Positions 44,861-55,054 of a DNA stretch of 64,000 nucleotides are shown here, piece after piece. Position 1 is the first letter of the stretch; every line of letters starts with the position of its first letter. The DNA is from Rhodocyclus tenuis (GTDB taxonomy: Bacteria; Pseudomonadota; Gammaproteobacteria; Burkholderiales; Rhodocyclaceae): contig NZ_JACIGE010000015.1 of assembly GCF_014197755.1 (NCBI RefSeq), positions 1-64,000 of the forward strand, given 5' to 3'. Made by a program: the position numbers and the translations under genes. The notes under the pieces were generated by a model. That model had not been told where the DNA came from, made no database searches, and saw only the letters and a list, made by a program, of their open reading frames with translations.

Positions 44861-46006
44861 ATGAAGTTCAAGCTCGCCCTCGCCGGCTTCGTCGCCAGCG
44901 CGCTGGCATCGGTCGCGCATGCCGACATCAATGTCGGCGTCACCCTGTCGGCAACCGGCCCGGCGGCCTCGCTCGGCATTCCCGAAAAGAACACGATTCC
45001 GCTGCTGCCGACGACGATCGGCGGGCAGAAGGTGAACTACATCGTCCTCGACGACGCTTCCGACACGACGACGGCGGTGAAGAACGCGCGCAAGCTGATT
45101 GCCGAAAACAAGGTTGACCTGATCATCGGTTCAACCACTTCGCCCAATTCGCTGGCGATGATCGACGTAGCTGCCGAGGCCGAGACGCCGATGATCGCCA
45201 TGGCGGCATCGGCGCGCATTGTCGAACCGATGGACGACAAGCGTTTCTGGGTGTTCAAGACGCCGCAGAACGATGCGCAGATGTCGACTGCCATCGTCGA
45301 GAGCATGACCAGCAACAAGGTGCAAACGGTGGCCTATGTCGGTTTTGCCGACGCCTACGGCGAGGGCTGGTGGTCCGAGTTCTCGAAGATTGCCGAAGCG
45401 CGCAAGCTGCGTCTTGTCGCCAACGAGCGCTACAATCGCACCGACACTTCGGTCACCGGCCAGGTACTGAAGGTGCTCGCTGCCAAACCCGACGCCGTTC
45501 TCATCGGCGGTGCCGGCACGCCGGCGGCCTTGCCGCAGAAATCGCTGCGTGAAAAGGGCTACAAGGGACTGATCTACCAGACGCACGGCGTCGCCAACGC
45601 CGATTTCCTGCGCGTCTGCGGCAAGGACTGTGAGGGCACGCTGCTGCCAACCGGTCCGGTTCTCGTTGCTGACCAGTTGCCGGTGGACAACCCCGTGCGC
45701 AAGTCGGCGCTCGATTACGTCGCGAAGTACGAAGCCGCCAACGGCAAGGGCAGCGTCTCCTCCTTCGGTGGCTACGCCTGGGACGCCGGCCAGTTGCTCG
45801 CCGCCGCCGCGCCGGTGGCGCTGAAAAAAGCGCAACCAGGCAGCCGCGAATTCCGCCGGGCGCTGCGCGATGCGCTCGAAGGCAGCAAGAACGTCGCTGC
45901 CTCGCACGGCGTTTTCAACATGAGTCCGCAGGATCACCTCGGCTTCGACCAGCGCTCGCGCGTCATGGTGCGCATCGAGGGCGGCACCTGGAAACTGGTG
46001 CACTGA
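44861..46006 (+). CDS. ABC transporter substrate-binding protein, LivK-like, copy 1
   Basis: This periplasmic binding protein of the branched-chain amino acid family (Peripla_BP_6) is 381 residues long. It has a cleavable signal peptide ending in AHA (about residue 22) and the mature start DINVGVTLSATGPAASLG typical of LivJ/LivK-like proteins. It probably captures a small amino or organic acid; the ligand is unknown. The start at 44861 has a GGAGGAGA ribosome site; the open frame further upstream is shadow. It is the first of three close paralogs, each followed by its own hairpin, and precedes the permease genes. Copy 2 shares long identical stretches, so the three arose by recent tandem duplication. 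Confidence 0.93.
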   Translation: MKFKLALAGFVASALASVAHADINVGVTLSATGPAASLGIPEKNTIPLLPTTIGGQKVNYIVLDDASDTTTAVKNARKLIAENKVDLIIGSTTSPNSLAMIDVAAEAETPMIAMAASARIVEPMDDKRFWVFKTPQNDAQMSTAIVESMTSNKVQTVAYVGFADAYGEGWWSEFSKIAEARKLRLVANERYNRTDTSVTGQVLKVLAAKPDAVLIGGAGTPAALPQKSLREKGYKGLIYQTHGVANADFLRVCGKDCEGTLLPTGPVLVADQLPVDNPVRKSALDYVAKYEAANGKGSVSSFGGYAWDAGQLLAAAAPVALKKAQPGSREFRRALRDALEGSKNVAASHGVFNMSPQDHLGFDQRSRVMVRIEGGTWKLVH

Positions 46007-46014
46007 ACCACGAT

Positions 46015-46044
46015 GGCGTGCGCCGGCACGGGCGCACGCCTTTT
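46015..46044 (+). terminator. Terminator between binding-protein copies 1 and 2
   Basis: A perfect 10-bp stem GGCGTGCGCC / GGCGCACGCC with a six-base loop is followed by TTTT. It lies nine bases after the first binding-protein gene. Confidence 0.7.
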
Positions 46045-46089
46045 CCCCCATTAGTCGCCTGATATCCGCAAAAATCCGGGAGTTCGCCC

Positions 46090-47277
46090 ATGCTGCGTTC
46101 AGCCTCGCTTCCCCGCCGCCGCAGTCTGCTCGGCGCTTCAATTTCCGTTCTCGCCGCCGCTTTTGCGCTCGCTTTCGCCGCTCCGGCCAGTGCTGACATC
46201 ACCGTTGGCGTCACCGTGTCGGCGACCGGCCCGGCGGCTTCGCTCGGCATTCCGGAAAAGAACACCATCGCCCTGCTGCCGCCGACGATTGCCGGGCAGA
46301 AGGTCAATTACATCGTTCTCGACGATGCTTCCGACACGACGACGGCGGTGAAGAACGCACGCAAGCTCGTTGCCGAAAGCAAGGTCGACCTGATCATCGG
46401 TTCGACGACGACGCCGAATTCTCTGGCGATGATCGACGTTGCCGCCGAAACCGAAACACCGATGATCGCCATGGCCGCCGCCGCGCGCATCGTCGAACCG
46501 ATGGACGACAAGCGCTTCTGGGTCTTCAAGACGGCACAGAACGACGCGCAGATGGTCACTGCGATCATCGAGAACATGAGCAGCGCCAACGTCCATACGG
46601 TCGCCTATATCGGTTTTGCCGACGCCTACGGCGAGGGCTGGTGGAACGAGTTCTCGAAGATTGCCGAAGTGCGCAAGATCCGCATCGTCGGCAACGAGCG
46701 CTACAACCGTACCGACACCTCGGTCACCGGTCAGGTGCTGAAGGTGCTCGCCGCCAAGCCCGATGCGATCCTGATCGGCGCTGCCGGCACGCCGGCAGCC
46801 TTGCCGCAGAAATCGCTGCGCGAAAAGGGTTTCAAGGGACTGATCTACCAGAGCTCGGGTGTCGCCAACATGGATTTCCTGCGCGTCTGCGGCAAGGACT
46901 GTGAAGGAACGCTGTTGCCGTCCGGCCCGATCCTCGTCGCCGCGCAACTGCCGGACACGGCGCAGAACAAGAAAATGGCGCTCGAATACATCACTCGCTA
47001 CGAGACGATCCACGGCAAGGGCAACGCTTCAACCTTCGGCGGACATGCCTGGGACGCCGGTCAGTTGCTGATCGCTGCAGCACCGGCGGCGCTGAAGAAA
47101 GCGCAACCGGGAACGCGCGAATTCCGTCGCGCCTTGCGCGATGCGCTCGAAGGAACGAAAAATCTGACCGTCTCGCACGGCGTGATCAGCATGAGCGCGC
47201 AGGACCACCTCGGTTTCGATCAGCGCGCGCGCGTCATGGTGCGCATCCACGACGGCGCCTGGCAGCTCGTACGCTAG
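46090..47277 (+). CDS. ABC transporter substrate-binding protein, LivK-like, copy 2
   Basis: This 395-residue paralog of the neighbouring genes has a longer signal sequence with consecutive arginines (PRRRSLLGAS) before the hydrophobic core, ending APASA; the twin-arginine look may mean Tat export, unlike copies 1 and 3, but Sec export is also possible. The mature part (ADITVGVTVSATGPAASLG onwards) follows copy 1 closely, with scattered substitutions, for instance in the ligand-facing segments after MVTAIIENM. Its substrate may differ from the others. It sits between two hairpins, so it can be expressed separately from copies 1 and 3. Confidence 0.93.
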   Translation: MLRSASLPRRRSLLGASISVLAAAFALAFAAPASADITVGVTVSATGPAASLGIPEKNTIALLPPTIAGQKVNYIVLDDASDTTTAVKNARKLVAESKVDLIIGSTTTPNSLAMIDVAAETETPMIAMAAAARIVEPMDDKRFWVFKTAQNDAQMVTAIIENMSSANVHTVAYIGFADAYGEGWWNEFSKIAEVRKIRIVGNERYNRTDTSVTGQVLKVLAAKPDAILIGAAGTPAALPQKSLREKGFKGLIYQSSGVANMDFLRVCGKDCEGTLLPSGPILVAAQLPDTAQNKKMALEYITRYETIHGKGNASTFGGHAWDAGQLLIAAAPAALKKAQPGTREFRRALRDALEGTKNLTVSHGVISMSAQDHLGFDQRARVMVRIHDGAWQLVR

Positions 47278-47304
47278 TTCGTCCGGCGCCGCGGTCATCG
47301 CGGC

Positions 47305-47340
47305 GACAGGCTGGCAGCGGGAGCTCGCCGCCAGCCTGTC
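47305..47340 (+). terminator. Hairpin between binding-protein copies 2 and 3
   Basis: A perfect 11-bp inverted repeat GACAGGCTGGC / GCCAGCCTGTC (47305-47315 and 47330-47340) with a 14-base loop lies 28 bases after copy 2. No T-run follows, so its stopping power is uncertain. An extended -10-like TGGTATCAT downstream near 47430 could start a separate transcript for copy 3. Confidence 0.45.
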
Positions 47341-47475
47341 TCCTGTTGCAGCGCTGCCACGTTCCAGCGTTGCCGCTGCATTGTTTTCCCGCGCGCTGAT
47401 TGCAACACGGGTCCCTCCGGCAGCTTTTGGTATCATTCGCGGTTTTGCAGTTGCCGGCCGACGGAGGGAATGACG

Positions 47476-48633
47476 ATGAGCAAGCAGATCCAGGCGAAGA
47501 AGCTCGTTCTTGCGCTGTGCGCAGCGCTCGCCGCTGGCGCAGCGGCGGCCGACATCAACGTCGGCGTCACCCTGTCGGCGACCGGCCCGGCGGCTTCGCT
47601 CGGCATTCCGGAAAAGAACACCATCGCCTTGCTGCCGACGACGATCGGCCGGCAGAAGGTCAATTACATCGTTCTCGACGACGCCACCGACACCACGGCG
47701 GCGGTGAAGAACATGCGCAAGTTCGTCGCCGAAAACAAGGTCGATGTGGTGATCGGCTCGACGACGGCACCGAACTCGCTGGCGATGATCGACATCGCCG
47801 CCGAGTCGGAAACGCCGATGATTTCAATGGCCGGCTCGGCGATCGTCGTCGAACCGCTCGACGCCAAACGCCGCTGGGTGTTCAAGTCGGCGCAGAACGA
47901 CGCGCACATGGCCACCGCCATTGTCGAGCACATGCTCGACAGCAAGGTGCAGACGGTCGCCTTCATCGGCTTCGCCGATGCCTACGGCGAAGGCTGGTTC
48001 AAGGAATTCGCCAGGATCGCCGAAGCACGCAAGATCCGCGTCGTTGCCAGCGAGCGCTATCAGCGCAACGACACCTCGGTCACCGGTCAGGTGCTGAAAA
48101 CGATCGCCGCCAGGCCCGACGCGGTGCTCATCGGCGCCGCCGGCACACCGGCCGCGCTGCCGCAGAAAACGCTCAAGGAAAAGGGCTACAAGGGCGCGAT
48201 CTACCAGACGCACGGCGTTGCCAACAACGAATTCCTGCGCGTCGGCGGCAAGGATGTCGAGGGCGCGCTGCTGCCGGTGGGGCCGCTGGTCGTCGCCGCG
48301 CAACTGCCCGATTCGGCGCCGTCGAAGAAAGTGGCGCTCGACTACATCGCCAAATACGAGGCGGCCAACGGCAAGGGCAGCGTCTCTTCCTTCGGCGGTC
48401 ACGCCTGGGATGCCGGCCTGCTGCTCGGCGCCGCCATTCCGCAGGCGCTGAAGAAAGCCCAGCCGGGCAGCCGCGAATTCCGCGTCGCCCTGCGTGATGC
48501 GATCGAAGGCGTGAAGAACCTGCCGGCGGCGCACGGCGTCTTCAACCTCAGCGCGCAGGACCATCAGGGCTTCGACCAGCGCGCGCGCGTCATGGCGCGC
48601 GTTGAGGGCGGCAAGTGGATTCTCGTCAAGTAA
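47476..48633 (+). CDS. ABC transporter substrate-binding protein, LivK-like, copy 3
   Basis: This third paralog is 385 residues from the ATG at 47476, chosen over 47470 because the GGAGG site is eight bases upstream. The signal peptide ends AAAA before DINVGVTLSATG. It diverges more than copies 1 and 2: for example, the GK-D-CEG segment of the others (cysteines near the GKDCEG motif) reads GGKDVEG here, so a disulfide present in copies 1 and 2 (RVCGKDCEG) is lost. It lies closest to the permease gene and may be the standard partner of the transporter. Confidence 0.93.
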   Translation: MSKQIQAKKLVLALCAALAAGAAAADINVGVTLSATGPAASLGIPEKNTIALLPTTIGRQKVNYIVLDDATDTTAAVKNMRKFVAENKVDVVIGSTTAPNSLAMIDIAAESETPMISMAGSAIVVEPLDAKRRWVFKSAQNDAHMATAIVEHMLDSKVQTVAFIGFADAYGEGWFKEFARIAEARKIRVVASERYQRNDTSVTGQVLKTIAARPDAVLIGAAGTPAALPQKTLKEKGYKGAIYQTHGVANNEFLRVGGKDVEGALLPVGPLVVAAQLPDSAPSKKVALDYIAKYEAANGKGSVSSFGGHAWDAGLLLGAAIPQALKKAQPGSREFRVALRDAIEGVKNLPAAHGVFNLSAQDHQGFDQRARVMARVEGGKWILVK

Positions 48634-48727
48634 TCGCCGCTCAGGAACCTTCTACGCTGATGCACTTGTCCGCTAGAACGAAGCTTCGCCAGCCGGCATC
48701 AAGCGCGACCGCGGAGCGGCAGCGCTG

Positions 48728-49765
48728 ATGGATCTGCAGATCGCCCTGCTGCTTGGCCAGGATGGGATCACCAACGGTGCCATCTATGCACTGCTGTCGC
48801 TGGCGCTCGTCCTGGTGTTCACGGTGACGCGCGTGATCTTCATCCCGCAGGGCGAGTTCGTCGCTTTTGGCGCGCTGACGCTGGCCAGCCTGCAAGCCGG
48901 CAAACTGCCCGGTACGCTGTGGTTGCTGATCGCACTGGCGATTGCCGCTGCTGCCGTCGATATCGTCTGCGCGTTGCGGGACGGCCAGGCGCAGCGCATC
49001 CCGAAGGTTCTGGCGGTGAACTGTGCCCTGCCGGCGGCGCTGGCGGCTCTGCTCAGCATCGTTCCCGCCGCCTCACTGCCGCTGGCACTGCAGGTGGTGC
49101 TGACGCTGGCGCTGGTCGTACCGCTCGGGCCGCTGCTCTATCGCCTAGTCTTCCAGCCGATCGCCGAAGCTTCGGTGCTGGTGCTGCTGATCGTCTCGGT
49201 GTCGGTGCATGTCACGCTTTCGGGGCTCGCGCTCTACTTCTTCGGTGCCGAGGGCTCGCGCACGCCGGCCTTCACCGACGCCACTTTCGAGATCGGCGAC
49301 GCGCTGATCCAGGGGCAGACGCTGCTCGTCGTCTGCGCCAGCTTCACGCTGATCGCCGCGCTCTATTTCTTCTTCGAGCGCACGCTGTGGGGCAAGGCCT
49401 TGCGCGCGACGGCGATGAACCGCACCGGCGCGCGCCTGATGGGTATTTCGGCAACCTCCGCCGGCAAGCTGTCGTTTTCGCTGGCGGCGTTGATCGGCGC
49501 CTTTTCCGGCGTGCTCATCTCGCCGATCACCACCATCTACTACGATTCGGGCTTCCTGATCGGCCTCAAGGGCTTCGTCGGCGCCATCTTCGGCGGCATG
49601 GCGAGCTATCCGCTGGCCGCCGCCGGCGCCATCCTGGTCGGCCTGCTCGAGTCGTATTCGTCTTTCTGGGCCAGCGCCTACAAGGAAGTGATCGTGTTTA
49701 CGCTGATCATTCCGGTGCTCGTCTGGCGTTCGCTGACGACGCGTCACACTGAGGAAGAAGAGTGA
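48728..49765 (+). CDS. ABC transporter permease, LivH family
   Basis: This 345-residue inner-membrane permease belongs to the LivH family of branched-chain amino acid importers: the N-terminus DGITNGAIYALLSLALVLVF with the following IPQGEF segment is typical, and hydrophobic segments continue through the protein. An insertion near residues 70-110 (ALRDGQAQRIPK) lengthens it compared with E. coli LivH (308). It is co-transcribed with the permease-ATPase fusion and the second ATPase downstream, spaced by 19 bases. The ligand is unknown; the triple binding proteins upstream provide specificity. Confidence 0.92.
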   Translation: MDLQIALLLGQDGITNGAIYALLSLALVLVFTVTRVIFIPQGEFVAFGALTLASLQAGKLPGTLWLLIALAIAAAAVDIVCALRDGQAQRIPKVLAVNCALPAALAALLSIVPAASLPLALQVVLTLALVVPLGPLLYRLVFQPIAEASVLVLLIVSVSVHVTLSGLALYFFGAEGSRTPAFTDATFEIGDALIQGQTLLVVCASFTLIAALYFFFERTLWGKALRATAMNRTGARLMGISATSAGKLSFSLAALIGAFSGVLISPITTIYYDSGFLIGLKGFVGAIFGGMASYPLAAAGAILVGLLESYSSFWASAYKEVIVFTLIIPVLVWRSLTTRHTEEEE

Positions 49766-49784
49766 TGCGGCAAGGAGTCCAGCG

Positions 49785-51590
49785 ATGAGCGAACCGCGCT
49801 CGCTGCAGATCAGGCTGTCACCGGCACAGCGTCGCGCGCTGCCCTTGCTGGCGCTCGCCGCGCTGCTGGTGGCACCGCTGACGCTGCCGGAATTCACCGT
49901 CACCCTGCTCAACTACATCGGCCTCTACGCCATCGTCGCGCTCGGGCTGGTGCTGCTCACCGGCGTCGGCGGCCTGACCTCGTTTGGTCAGGCGGCATTC
50001 GTCGGTCTCGGCGCCTACACCACCGCCTACCTGACGACGGTGCATGGCGTCTCGCCCTGGCTGACGCTGCCGGCGGGGCTGGCGATCACCGCGGCGGTGG
50101 CGCTGGGGCTCGGCTTCATCACCCTGCGCCTCTCCGGACACTATCTGCCGCTCGGCACCATCGCCTGGGGAATCAGCCTCTACTACCTGTTCGGCAACGT
50201 CGAATTCCTCGGCGGCCATACCGGCGTTTCCGGCATTCCGAGCCTGTCGCTGTTCGGCTGGGAGCTGAAGAGCGGACGCGAGTTTTATTACCTGATCTGG
50301 CTGGTTCTGCTGCTGGTGGTGCTGGCGACGCGCAACCTGCTCGATTCGCGCTCCGGGCGGTCGATCCGCGCGCTCAAGGGTGGCGCGCTGATGGCCGAAG
50401 CGATGGGCGTCGACACGCCGCGCGCCAAGATCGTCATCTTCACCATCGCCGCACTCTACGCCTGCATGTCGGGCTGGCTTTACGCGCACTTGCAGCGCTT
50501 CGTCAATCCGACGCCGTTCTCGCTGACGCAGGGCATCGAATACCTGTTCATGGCGGTCATCGGCGGGGTCGCCCACGTCTGGGGCGCGCTGCTCGGCGCC
50601 GGGCTGATCACCATCCTCAAGCAGTGGCTGCAGGACTGGTTGCCGCAACTGCTCGGCCAGAGCGGCAACTTCGAGATCATCGTCTTCGGGCTGATGATGA
50701 TCTTCATCCTGCACCGCTCGCGCGACGGCCTGTGGCCGATCGTGCTGCGCTTCGTGCCGCCGGCGCCGCCCTCGGCACCGGCGACCATCGCCGACGGCGA
50801 GCCCTTGCCGCGGCGTGTGCTGGCCGAGAGCGGCAGCGTGCTGCTGGAAGTGCGCGACGCGACCAAGCGCTTCGGCGGTCTCGTCGCCAACAACTGCATG
50901 AACCTCGATGTGCGTGCCGGCGAAGTGATGGCGCTGATCGGCCCGAACGGCGCCGGCAAGAGCACGCTGTTCAACGGCATTTCCGGCGTCGATCCGGTCA
51001 CTTCCGGCGAGATCGTTTTTCGCGGCGAGCGCGTCGATCGTCTGCCCTCGCGCGAGATCGCGCGCCGCGGCATGAGCCGCACTTTCCAGCACGTACGCCT
51101 GCTGTCGACGATGAGCGTGCTCGAGAACGTCGCCATCGGCGCGCACCTGCGCGGCGAAAAGGGCTACCTGCACGCGGCGCTGCACCTCGAACGCGACGAG
51201 GAAGCGCGTCTGCTCGCCGAGGCGGCACGCCAGATCGAGCGCTGCGGCCTCGGCGAACACCTGAACGACACCGCCGGCAGCCTGCCGCTCGGCAAGCAGC
51301 GCATCGTCGAGATCGCCCGTGCGCTGGCCGCCGATCCCTGCCTGCTGCTGCTCGACGAGCCCGCCGCCGGTCTGCGCTACTTCGAGAAGCAGGCGCTCGC
51401 CGAACTGCTGCGCCGGCTGCGTGACGAAGGTATCGGCATCCTGCTGGTCGAGCACGACATGGACTTCGTGATGGGGCTGGCCGACCGCGTGGTGGTCATG
51501 GAATTCGGCGAGAAGCTCGCCGAAGGCCTGCCCGAGGATGTGCAGCGCGATCCGAAGGTGCTCGAAGCCTATCTCGGCGGTGTGGAGTGA
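49785..51590 (+). CDS. LivM permease fused to LivG ATPase
   Basis: This 601-residue protein carries two subunits of an amino-acid ABC importer in one chain. Residues about 15-325 form the LivM-type permease ([22 protein letters not shown] is its signature). After a short Pro/Ala linker (about 325-345), residues 350-600 form the LivG-type ATPase, with Walker [10 protein letters not shown], signature [15 protein letters not shown] (variant of LSGGQ), and Walker [12 protein letters not shown]. There is no internal start between the halves, so the fusion is real in this sequence. The signature PLGKQ and RYFEKQ are characteristic of LivG. The next gene supplies the other ATPase. Confidence 0.93.
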   Translation: MSEPRSLQIRLSPAQRRALPLLALAALLVAPLTLPEFTVTLLNYIGLYAIVALGLVLLTGVGGLTSFGQAAFVGLGAYTTAYLTTVHGVSPWLTLPAGLAITAAVALGLGFITLRLSGHYLPLGTIAWGISLYYLFGNVEFLGGHTGVSGIPSLSLFGWELKSGREFYYLIWLVLLLVVLATRNLLDSRSGRSIRALKGGALMAEAMGVDTPRAKIVIFTIAALYACMSGWLYAHLQRFVNPTPFSLTQGIEYLFMAVIGGVAHVWGALLGAGLITILKQWLQDWLPQLLGQSGNFEIIVFGLMMIFILHRSRDGLWPIVLRFVPPAPPSAPATIADGEPLPRRVLAESGSVLLEVRDATKRFGGLVANNCMNLDVRAGEVMALIGPNGAGKSTLFNGISGVDPVTSGEIVFRGERVDRLPSREIARRGMSRTFQHVRLLSTMSVLENVAIGAHLRGEKGYLHAALHLERDEEARLLAEAARQIERCGLGEHLNDTAGSLPLGKQRIVEIARALAADPCLLLLDEPAAGLRYFEKQALAELLRRLRDEGIGILLVEHDMDFVMGLADRVVVMEFGEKLAEGLPEDVQRDPKVLEAYLGGVE

Positions 51591-51595
51591 CGGAC

Positions 51596-52342
51596 ATGCA
51601 GGCAGGCGACAAGCCCACCATTCTCGAGGTCAGCGATCTTTCCGTCAGCTACGGCAAGGTCGAGGCGCTGCATGGCATCGCGCTGAAGATCCGTGCCGGC
51701 GAGATCGTCACCGTCATCGGCCCCAACGGCGCCGGCAAGACGACGTTGCTGTCGGCGCTGATGGGGCTGTTGCCGGCGCGCGGCGACATCGTCTATCTCG
51801 GCCAGCGTCAGGGCGCCGAGCGCGAAGTCGAATCGCTGGTGCGTCAGGGAATGACGCTGGTGCCCGAGAAACGCGAGCTGTTCGGCGAGATGAGCGTCGA
51901 GGACAACCTGCTGCTCGGCGCTTTCGACCGCTACCGCGCCGGCCAGCGCGACCACGCCGAAACCATGGCACAGGTGTTCGACACCTTCCCGCGTCTGCGC
52001 GAGCGGCGCACGCAGCTGGCCGGAACGCTTTCCGGCGGTGAGCGGCAGATGCTGGCAATGGGCCGCGCGCTGATGGCGCGACCGAAGCTGCTGATGCTCG
52101 ACGAACCGAGCCTCGGGCTGGCACCGCTGATCATCAAGGAAATCTTCCGCATCGTCGCCGAGCTGAAGAAGACCGGCGTCTCGATCCTGCTCGTCGAGCA
52201 GAACGCGCGCGCCGCGCTGGCCGTCGCCGATTACGGCTACGTGCTTGAAACCGGCGAGGTCTCGCTGGAAGGTCCGAGCGGCGAACTGGCCAACGATCCG
52301 CGCGTGATCGAGAGCTACCTCGGTCTCGGCGGCCGCCACTAG
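51596..52342 (+). CDS. ABC transporter ATP-binding protein, LivF family
   Basis: The 248-residue LivF-type ATPase pairs with the LivG domain of the upstream fusion to power import. It has Walker [10 protein letters not shown], the signature [15 protein letters not shown], Walker [12 protein letters not shown] and the H-loop region, all intact. I chose the ATG at 51596 with GGAG eight bases upstream; a GTG at 51587 overlapping the previous stop (GTGA) is the alternative and would couple the two. It is the last gene of the transporter locus. The gap to mnmG (52343-52486) should hold the mnmG promoter; a TAGAAT -10-like box is at 52444. Confidence 0.92.
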   Translation: MQAGDKPTILEVSDLSVSYGKVEALHGIALKIRAGEIVTVIGPNGAGKTTLLSALMGLLPARGDIVYLGQRQGAEREVESLVRQGMTLVPEKRELFGEMSVEDNLLLGAFDRYRAGQRDHAETMAQVFDTFPRLRERRTQLAGTLSGGERQMLAMGRALMARPKLLMLDEPSLGLAPLIIKEIFRIVAELKKTGVSILLVEQNARAALAVADYGYVLETGEVSLEGPSGELANDPRVIESYLGLGGRH

Positions 52343-52486
52343 CCGGGCGGCGGCGGCCTCGACCGCCAGCGCCGGCTTGCCACGCCTGCTTTTCCCTGCC
52401 CGTCGGGCCGGGATGAATCCTGTTATTTTTCAGCCGCATGCCGTAGAATCACGCTCCTTTCCGCTGGTCTCCCGCGCCTTTCTCCC

Positions 52487-54382
52487 ATGCAGTATCCCGA
52501 ACGTTTTGACGTGATTGTCGTCGGTGGCGGCCATGCCGGCACCGAGGCGGCGCTGGCCAGCGCGCGCATCGGTGCGCGCACGCTGCTGCTCACGCACAAC
52601 CTGGAAACGCTCGGCGCGATGAGCTGCAATCCGTCGATCGGCGGCATCGGCAAGGGCCATCTGGTGCGCGAGGTCGATGCGCTCGGCGGCGCCATGGCCG
52701 CGGCCACCGACGAAGCCGGCATCCAGTTCCGCACGCTCAATTCGAGCAAGGGCCCGGCGGTACGTGCGACGCGTGCGCAGGCCGACCGCGTGCTCTACCG
52801 CGCCGCCATCCGCCGCCGCCTGGAAAACCAGCCGAACCTGACGCTGTTTGCCGACGCCGCCGACGACCTGATCGTCGCTGGCGGCCGCGTCGGCGGTGTC
52901 GTCACCGCGCTCGGTCTGCGCTTTGTCGCGCAGACGGTGGTGCTCACCGCCGGCACCTTCCTCAACGGGCGCATCCACGTCGGTCTGTCGCAAGCGGCCG
53001 GTGGCCGCATGGGCGATCCGCCGGCGACGACACTGGCGCTGCGCCTGCGCGAACTGGCGCTGCCGGCCGGGCGGCTGAAAACCGGAACGCCGCCGCGCCT
53101 CGACGGCAAGACCATCGACTACGCGCAGATGCTCGAGCAGCATTCGGACGATCCGCAGCCGGTGTTCTCCTTCCTCGGCCATGTCAGCCAGCATCCGCGC
53201 CAGCTGCCGTGCTGGGTGACGGCAACCAACGCGCAGACGCACGACATCATCCGCGCCAACCTCGACCGCTCGCCGCTCTACGCCGGCATCATCGAGGGCA
53301 TCGGACCGCGTTACTGCCCGTCGATCGAGGACAAGATCCACCGCTTTGCCGGCAAGGACAGCCACAACGTCTTCCTTGAGCCGGAAGGCCTGCAGACGCA
53401 CGAAATCTACCCGAACGGGATTTCCACCAGCCTGCCCTTCGACGTGCAGCTGGCGGTCGTGCGCTCGATCCGCGGCCTCGAGAACTGCCACATCCTGCGT
53501 CCGGGCTACGCTATCGAGTACGACTTCTTCGATCCGCGCGGACTGCGCGACACGCTCGAGACGCGCGCGCTCGGCGGCCTCTATTTCGCCGGCCAGATCA
53601 ACGGTACCACCGGCTACGAGGAAGCCGCGGCGCAGGGCCTGCTCGCCGGCGCCAACGCCGCGCTGGCGGCGCTCGGGCGTGAGGGTTGGTCGCCGCGCCG
53701 CGACGAGGCCTACCTCGGCGTGCTGGTCGACGACCTGATCACGCGCGGCGTTTCCGAGCCTTACCGCATGTTCACCAGCCGTGCCGAGTATCGCCTGTCG
53801 CTGCGCGAGGACAACGCCGACCTGCGCCTGACCGAGCACGGGCGGCGTCTCGGTCTGGTCGATGACGCGCGCTGGGCGGCTTTCTGCGCCAAGCGCGAGG
53901 CGATCGAGCGCGAGGCGGCGCGCCTGAAGGCGGCGTGGGTGCAGCCGGCGCGCGTCGATGCCGCGGCGGCGACGGCGCTGTTCGGCAAGCCGCTTGAACG
54001 CGAATACAACCTCTACGAGCTGCTGCGCCGTCCCGACATCGATTACGCCCGGCTGATGCAGCTGCCGGTCGAAGGGCTTGAGGTCGATGCCGGCCTGAGC
54101 GATGCGCAAGTGATCGAGCAGGTCGACATCCAGGCCAAGTATCGGGGCTACATCGACCGGCAAAGCGAGGAAGTCGGCCAGCGCGCGCAGCACGATGCGC
54201 TGCGCCTGCCCGAAGGACTCGATTTTTCCAGCGTCGCCGGCCTGTCGCGCGAAGTCTGCCAGCGCCTCGCCGCAGCGCAGCCGCGCACCCTCGGCGAAGC
54301 GGCGCGCCTGCAGGGAATCACGCCGGCGGCGATCAGCATGCTGCTGGTGCATGTCAAACGTCACGGCGCTGCCGCCGCCTGA
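52487..54382 (+). CDS. mnmG: tRNA uridine-modification enzyme MnmG (GidA)
   Basis: MnmG is the FAD enzyme that, with MnmE, installs the cmnm5 group at wobble uridine of tRNA. The 631-residue protein has the FAD-binding [10 protein letters not shown] near the N-terminus, [23 protein letters not shown], the signature [11 protein letters not shown] and the C-terminal helical domain. It is full length. It starts the conserved block mnmG-rsmG-parA-parB that in many bacteria lies beside the origin; rsmG follows by eight bases. Confidence 0.98.
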   Translation: MQYPERFDVIVVGGGHAGTEAALASARIGARTLLLTHNLETLGAMSCNPSIGGIGKGHLVREVDALGGAMAAATDEAGIQFRTLNSSKGPAVRATRAQADRVLYRAAIRRRLENQPNLTLFADAADDLIVAGGRVGGVVTALGLRFVAQTVVLTAGTFLNGRIHVGLSQAAGGRMGDPPATTLALRLRELALPAGRLKTGTPPRLDGKTIDYAQMLEQHSDDPQPVFSFLGHVSQHPRQLPCWVTATNAQTHDIIRANLDRSPLYAGIIEGIGPRYCPSIEDKIHRFAGKDSHNVFLEPEGLQTHEIYPNGISTSLPFDVQLAVVRSIRGLENCHILRPGYAIEYDFFDPRGLRDTLETRALGGLYFAGQINGTTGYEEAAAQGLLAGANAALAALGREGWSPRRDEAYLGVLVDDLITRGVSEPYRMFTSRAEYRLSLREDNADLRLTEHGRRLGLVDDARWAAFCAKREAIEREAARLKAAWVQPARVDAAAATALFGKPLEREYNLYELLRRPDIDYARLMQLPVEGLEVDAGLSDAQVIEQVDIQAKYRGYIDRQSEEVGQRAQHDALRLPEGLDFSSVAGLSREVCQRLAAAQPRTLGEAARLQGITPAAISMLLVHVKRHGAAAA

Positions 54383-54390
54383 GCCGCACC

Positions 54391-55053
54391 ATGCCGAAAG
54401 CCAGACAGACTCCCGCCGAGCAGCTCGCCCAGGGCCTCGTCGCGCTCGGCATCGAACTTGCGCCCGCGGCGCAGCAGACGCTGCTCGCCTACGCGGCGCT
54501 GCTCGACAAGTGGAACCGCGCTTTCAACCTGACCGCGCTGCGCGATCCGGAAAAGGCGGTCAGCCATCACCTGCTCGACTCGCTGGCGATCCTGCCGCAT
54601 CTGCTCGGTGCTACGCTGCTCGACGTCGGCAGCGGCGGTGGCCTGCCCGGTATCCCGCTGGCGATCGCGCGTCCGGGACTGGCGGTGACGCTGCTCGACA
54701 GCAATTCGAAGAAAACTGCTTTCCTGCGTCAGGCAGCGATCGAACTCGGGCTGGCCAATGTCAGCGTGCATTGCGGCCGCATCGAGGACTTTCGCCCGGC
54801 GCAACCCTTCGCGGCGATCGTTTCGCGCGCCTTTGCCGAGCTTGCCGATTTCGTGCGCCCGACGCGCGCGCTGCTGGCGCCCGACGGCGGCTGGCTGGCG
54901 ATGAAGGGACTGATTCCGCACGAGGAGATTGCCCGTCTGCCCGAAGGCGTCGTCGTCAGCAGCGTGACGCCGCTGGCGGTGCCGGGCGTCGATGGCGAAC
55001 GCCATTTGCTGCTGCTCAAGGATACCGGCGCGACGCGACCGGAAGGGGTTTGA
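54391..55053 (+). CDS. rsmG: 16S rRNA G527 methyltransferase RsmG (GidB)
   Basis: RsmG adds N7-methyl to G527 of 16S rRNA using SAM; loss gives low-level streptomycin resistance in other bacteria. The 220-residue protein has the [21 protein letters not shown] segment and the SAM motif [15 protein letters not shown]. It is co-transcribed with mnmG and followed one base after its stop by parA. Confidence 0.97.
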   Translation: MPKARQTPAEQLAQGLVALGIELAPAAQQTLLAYAALLDKWNRAFNLTALRDPEKAVSHHLLDSLAILPHLLGATLLDVGSGGGLPGIPLAIARPGLAVTLLDSNSKKTAFLRQAAIELGLANVSVHCGRIEDFRPAQPFAAIVSRAFAELADFVRPTRALLAPDGGWLAMKGLIPHEEIARLPEGVVVSSVTPLAVPGVDGERHLLLLKDTGATRPEGV

Positions 55054-55054
55054 G

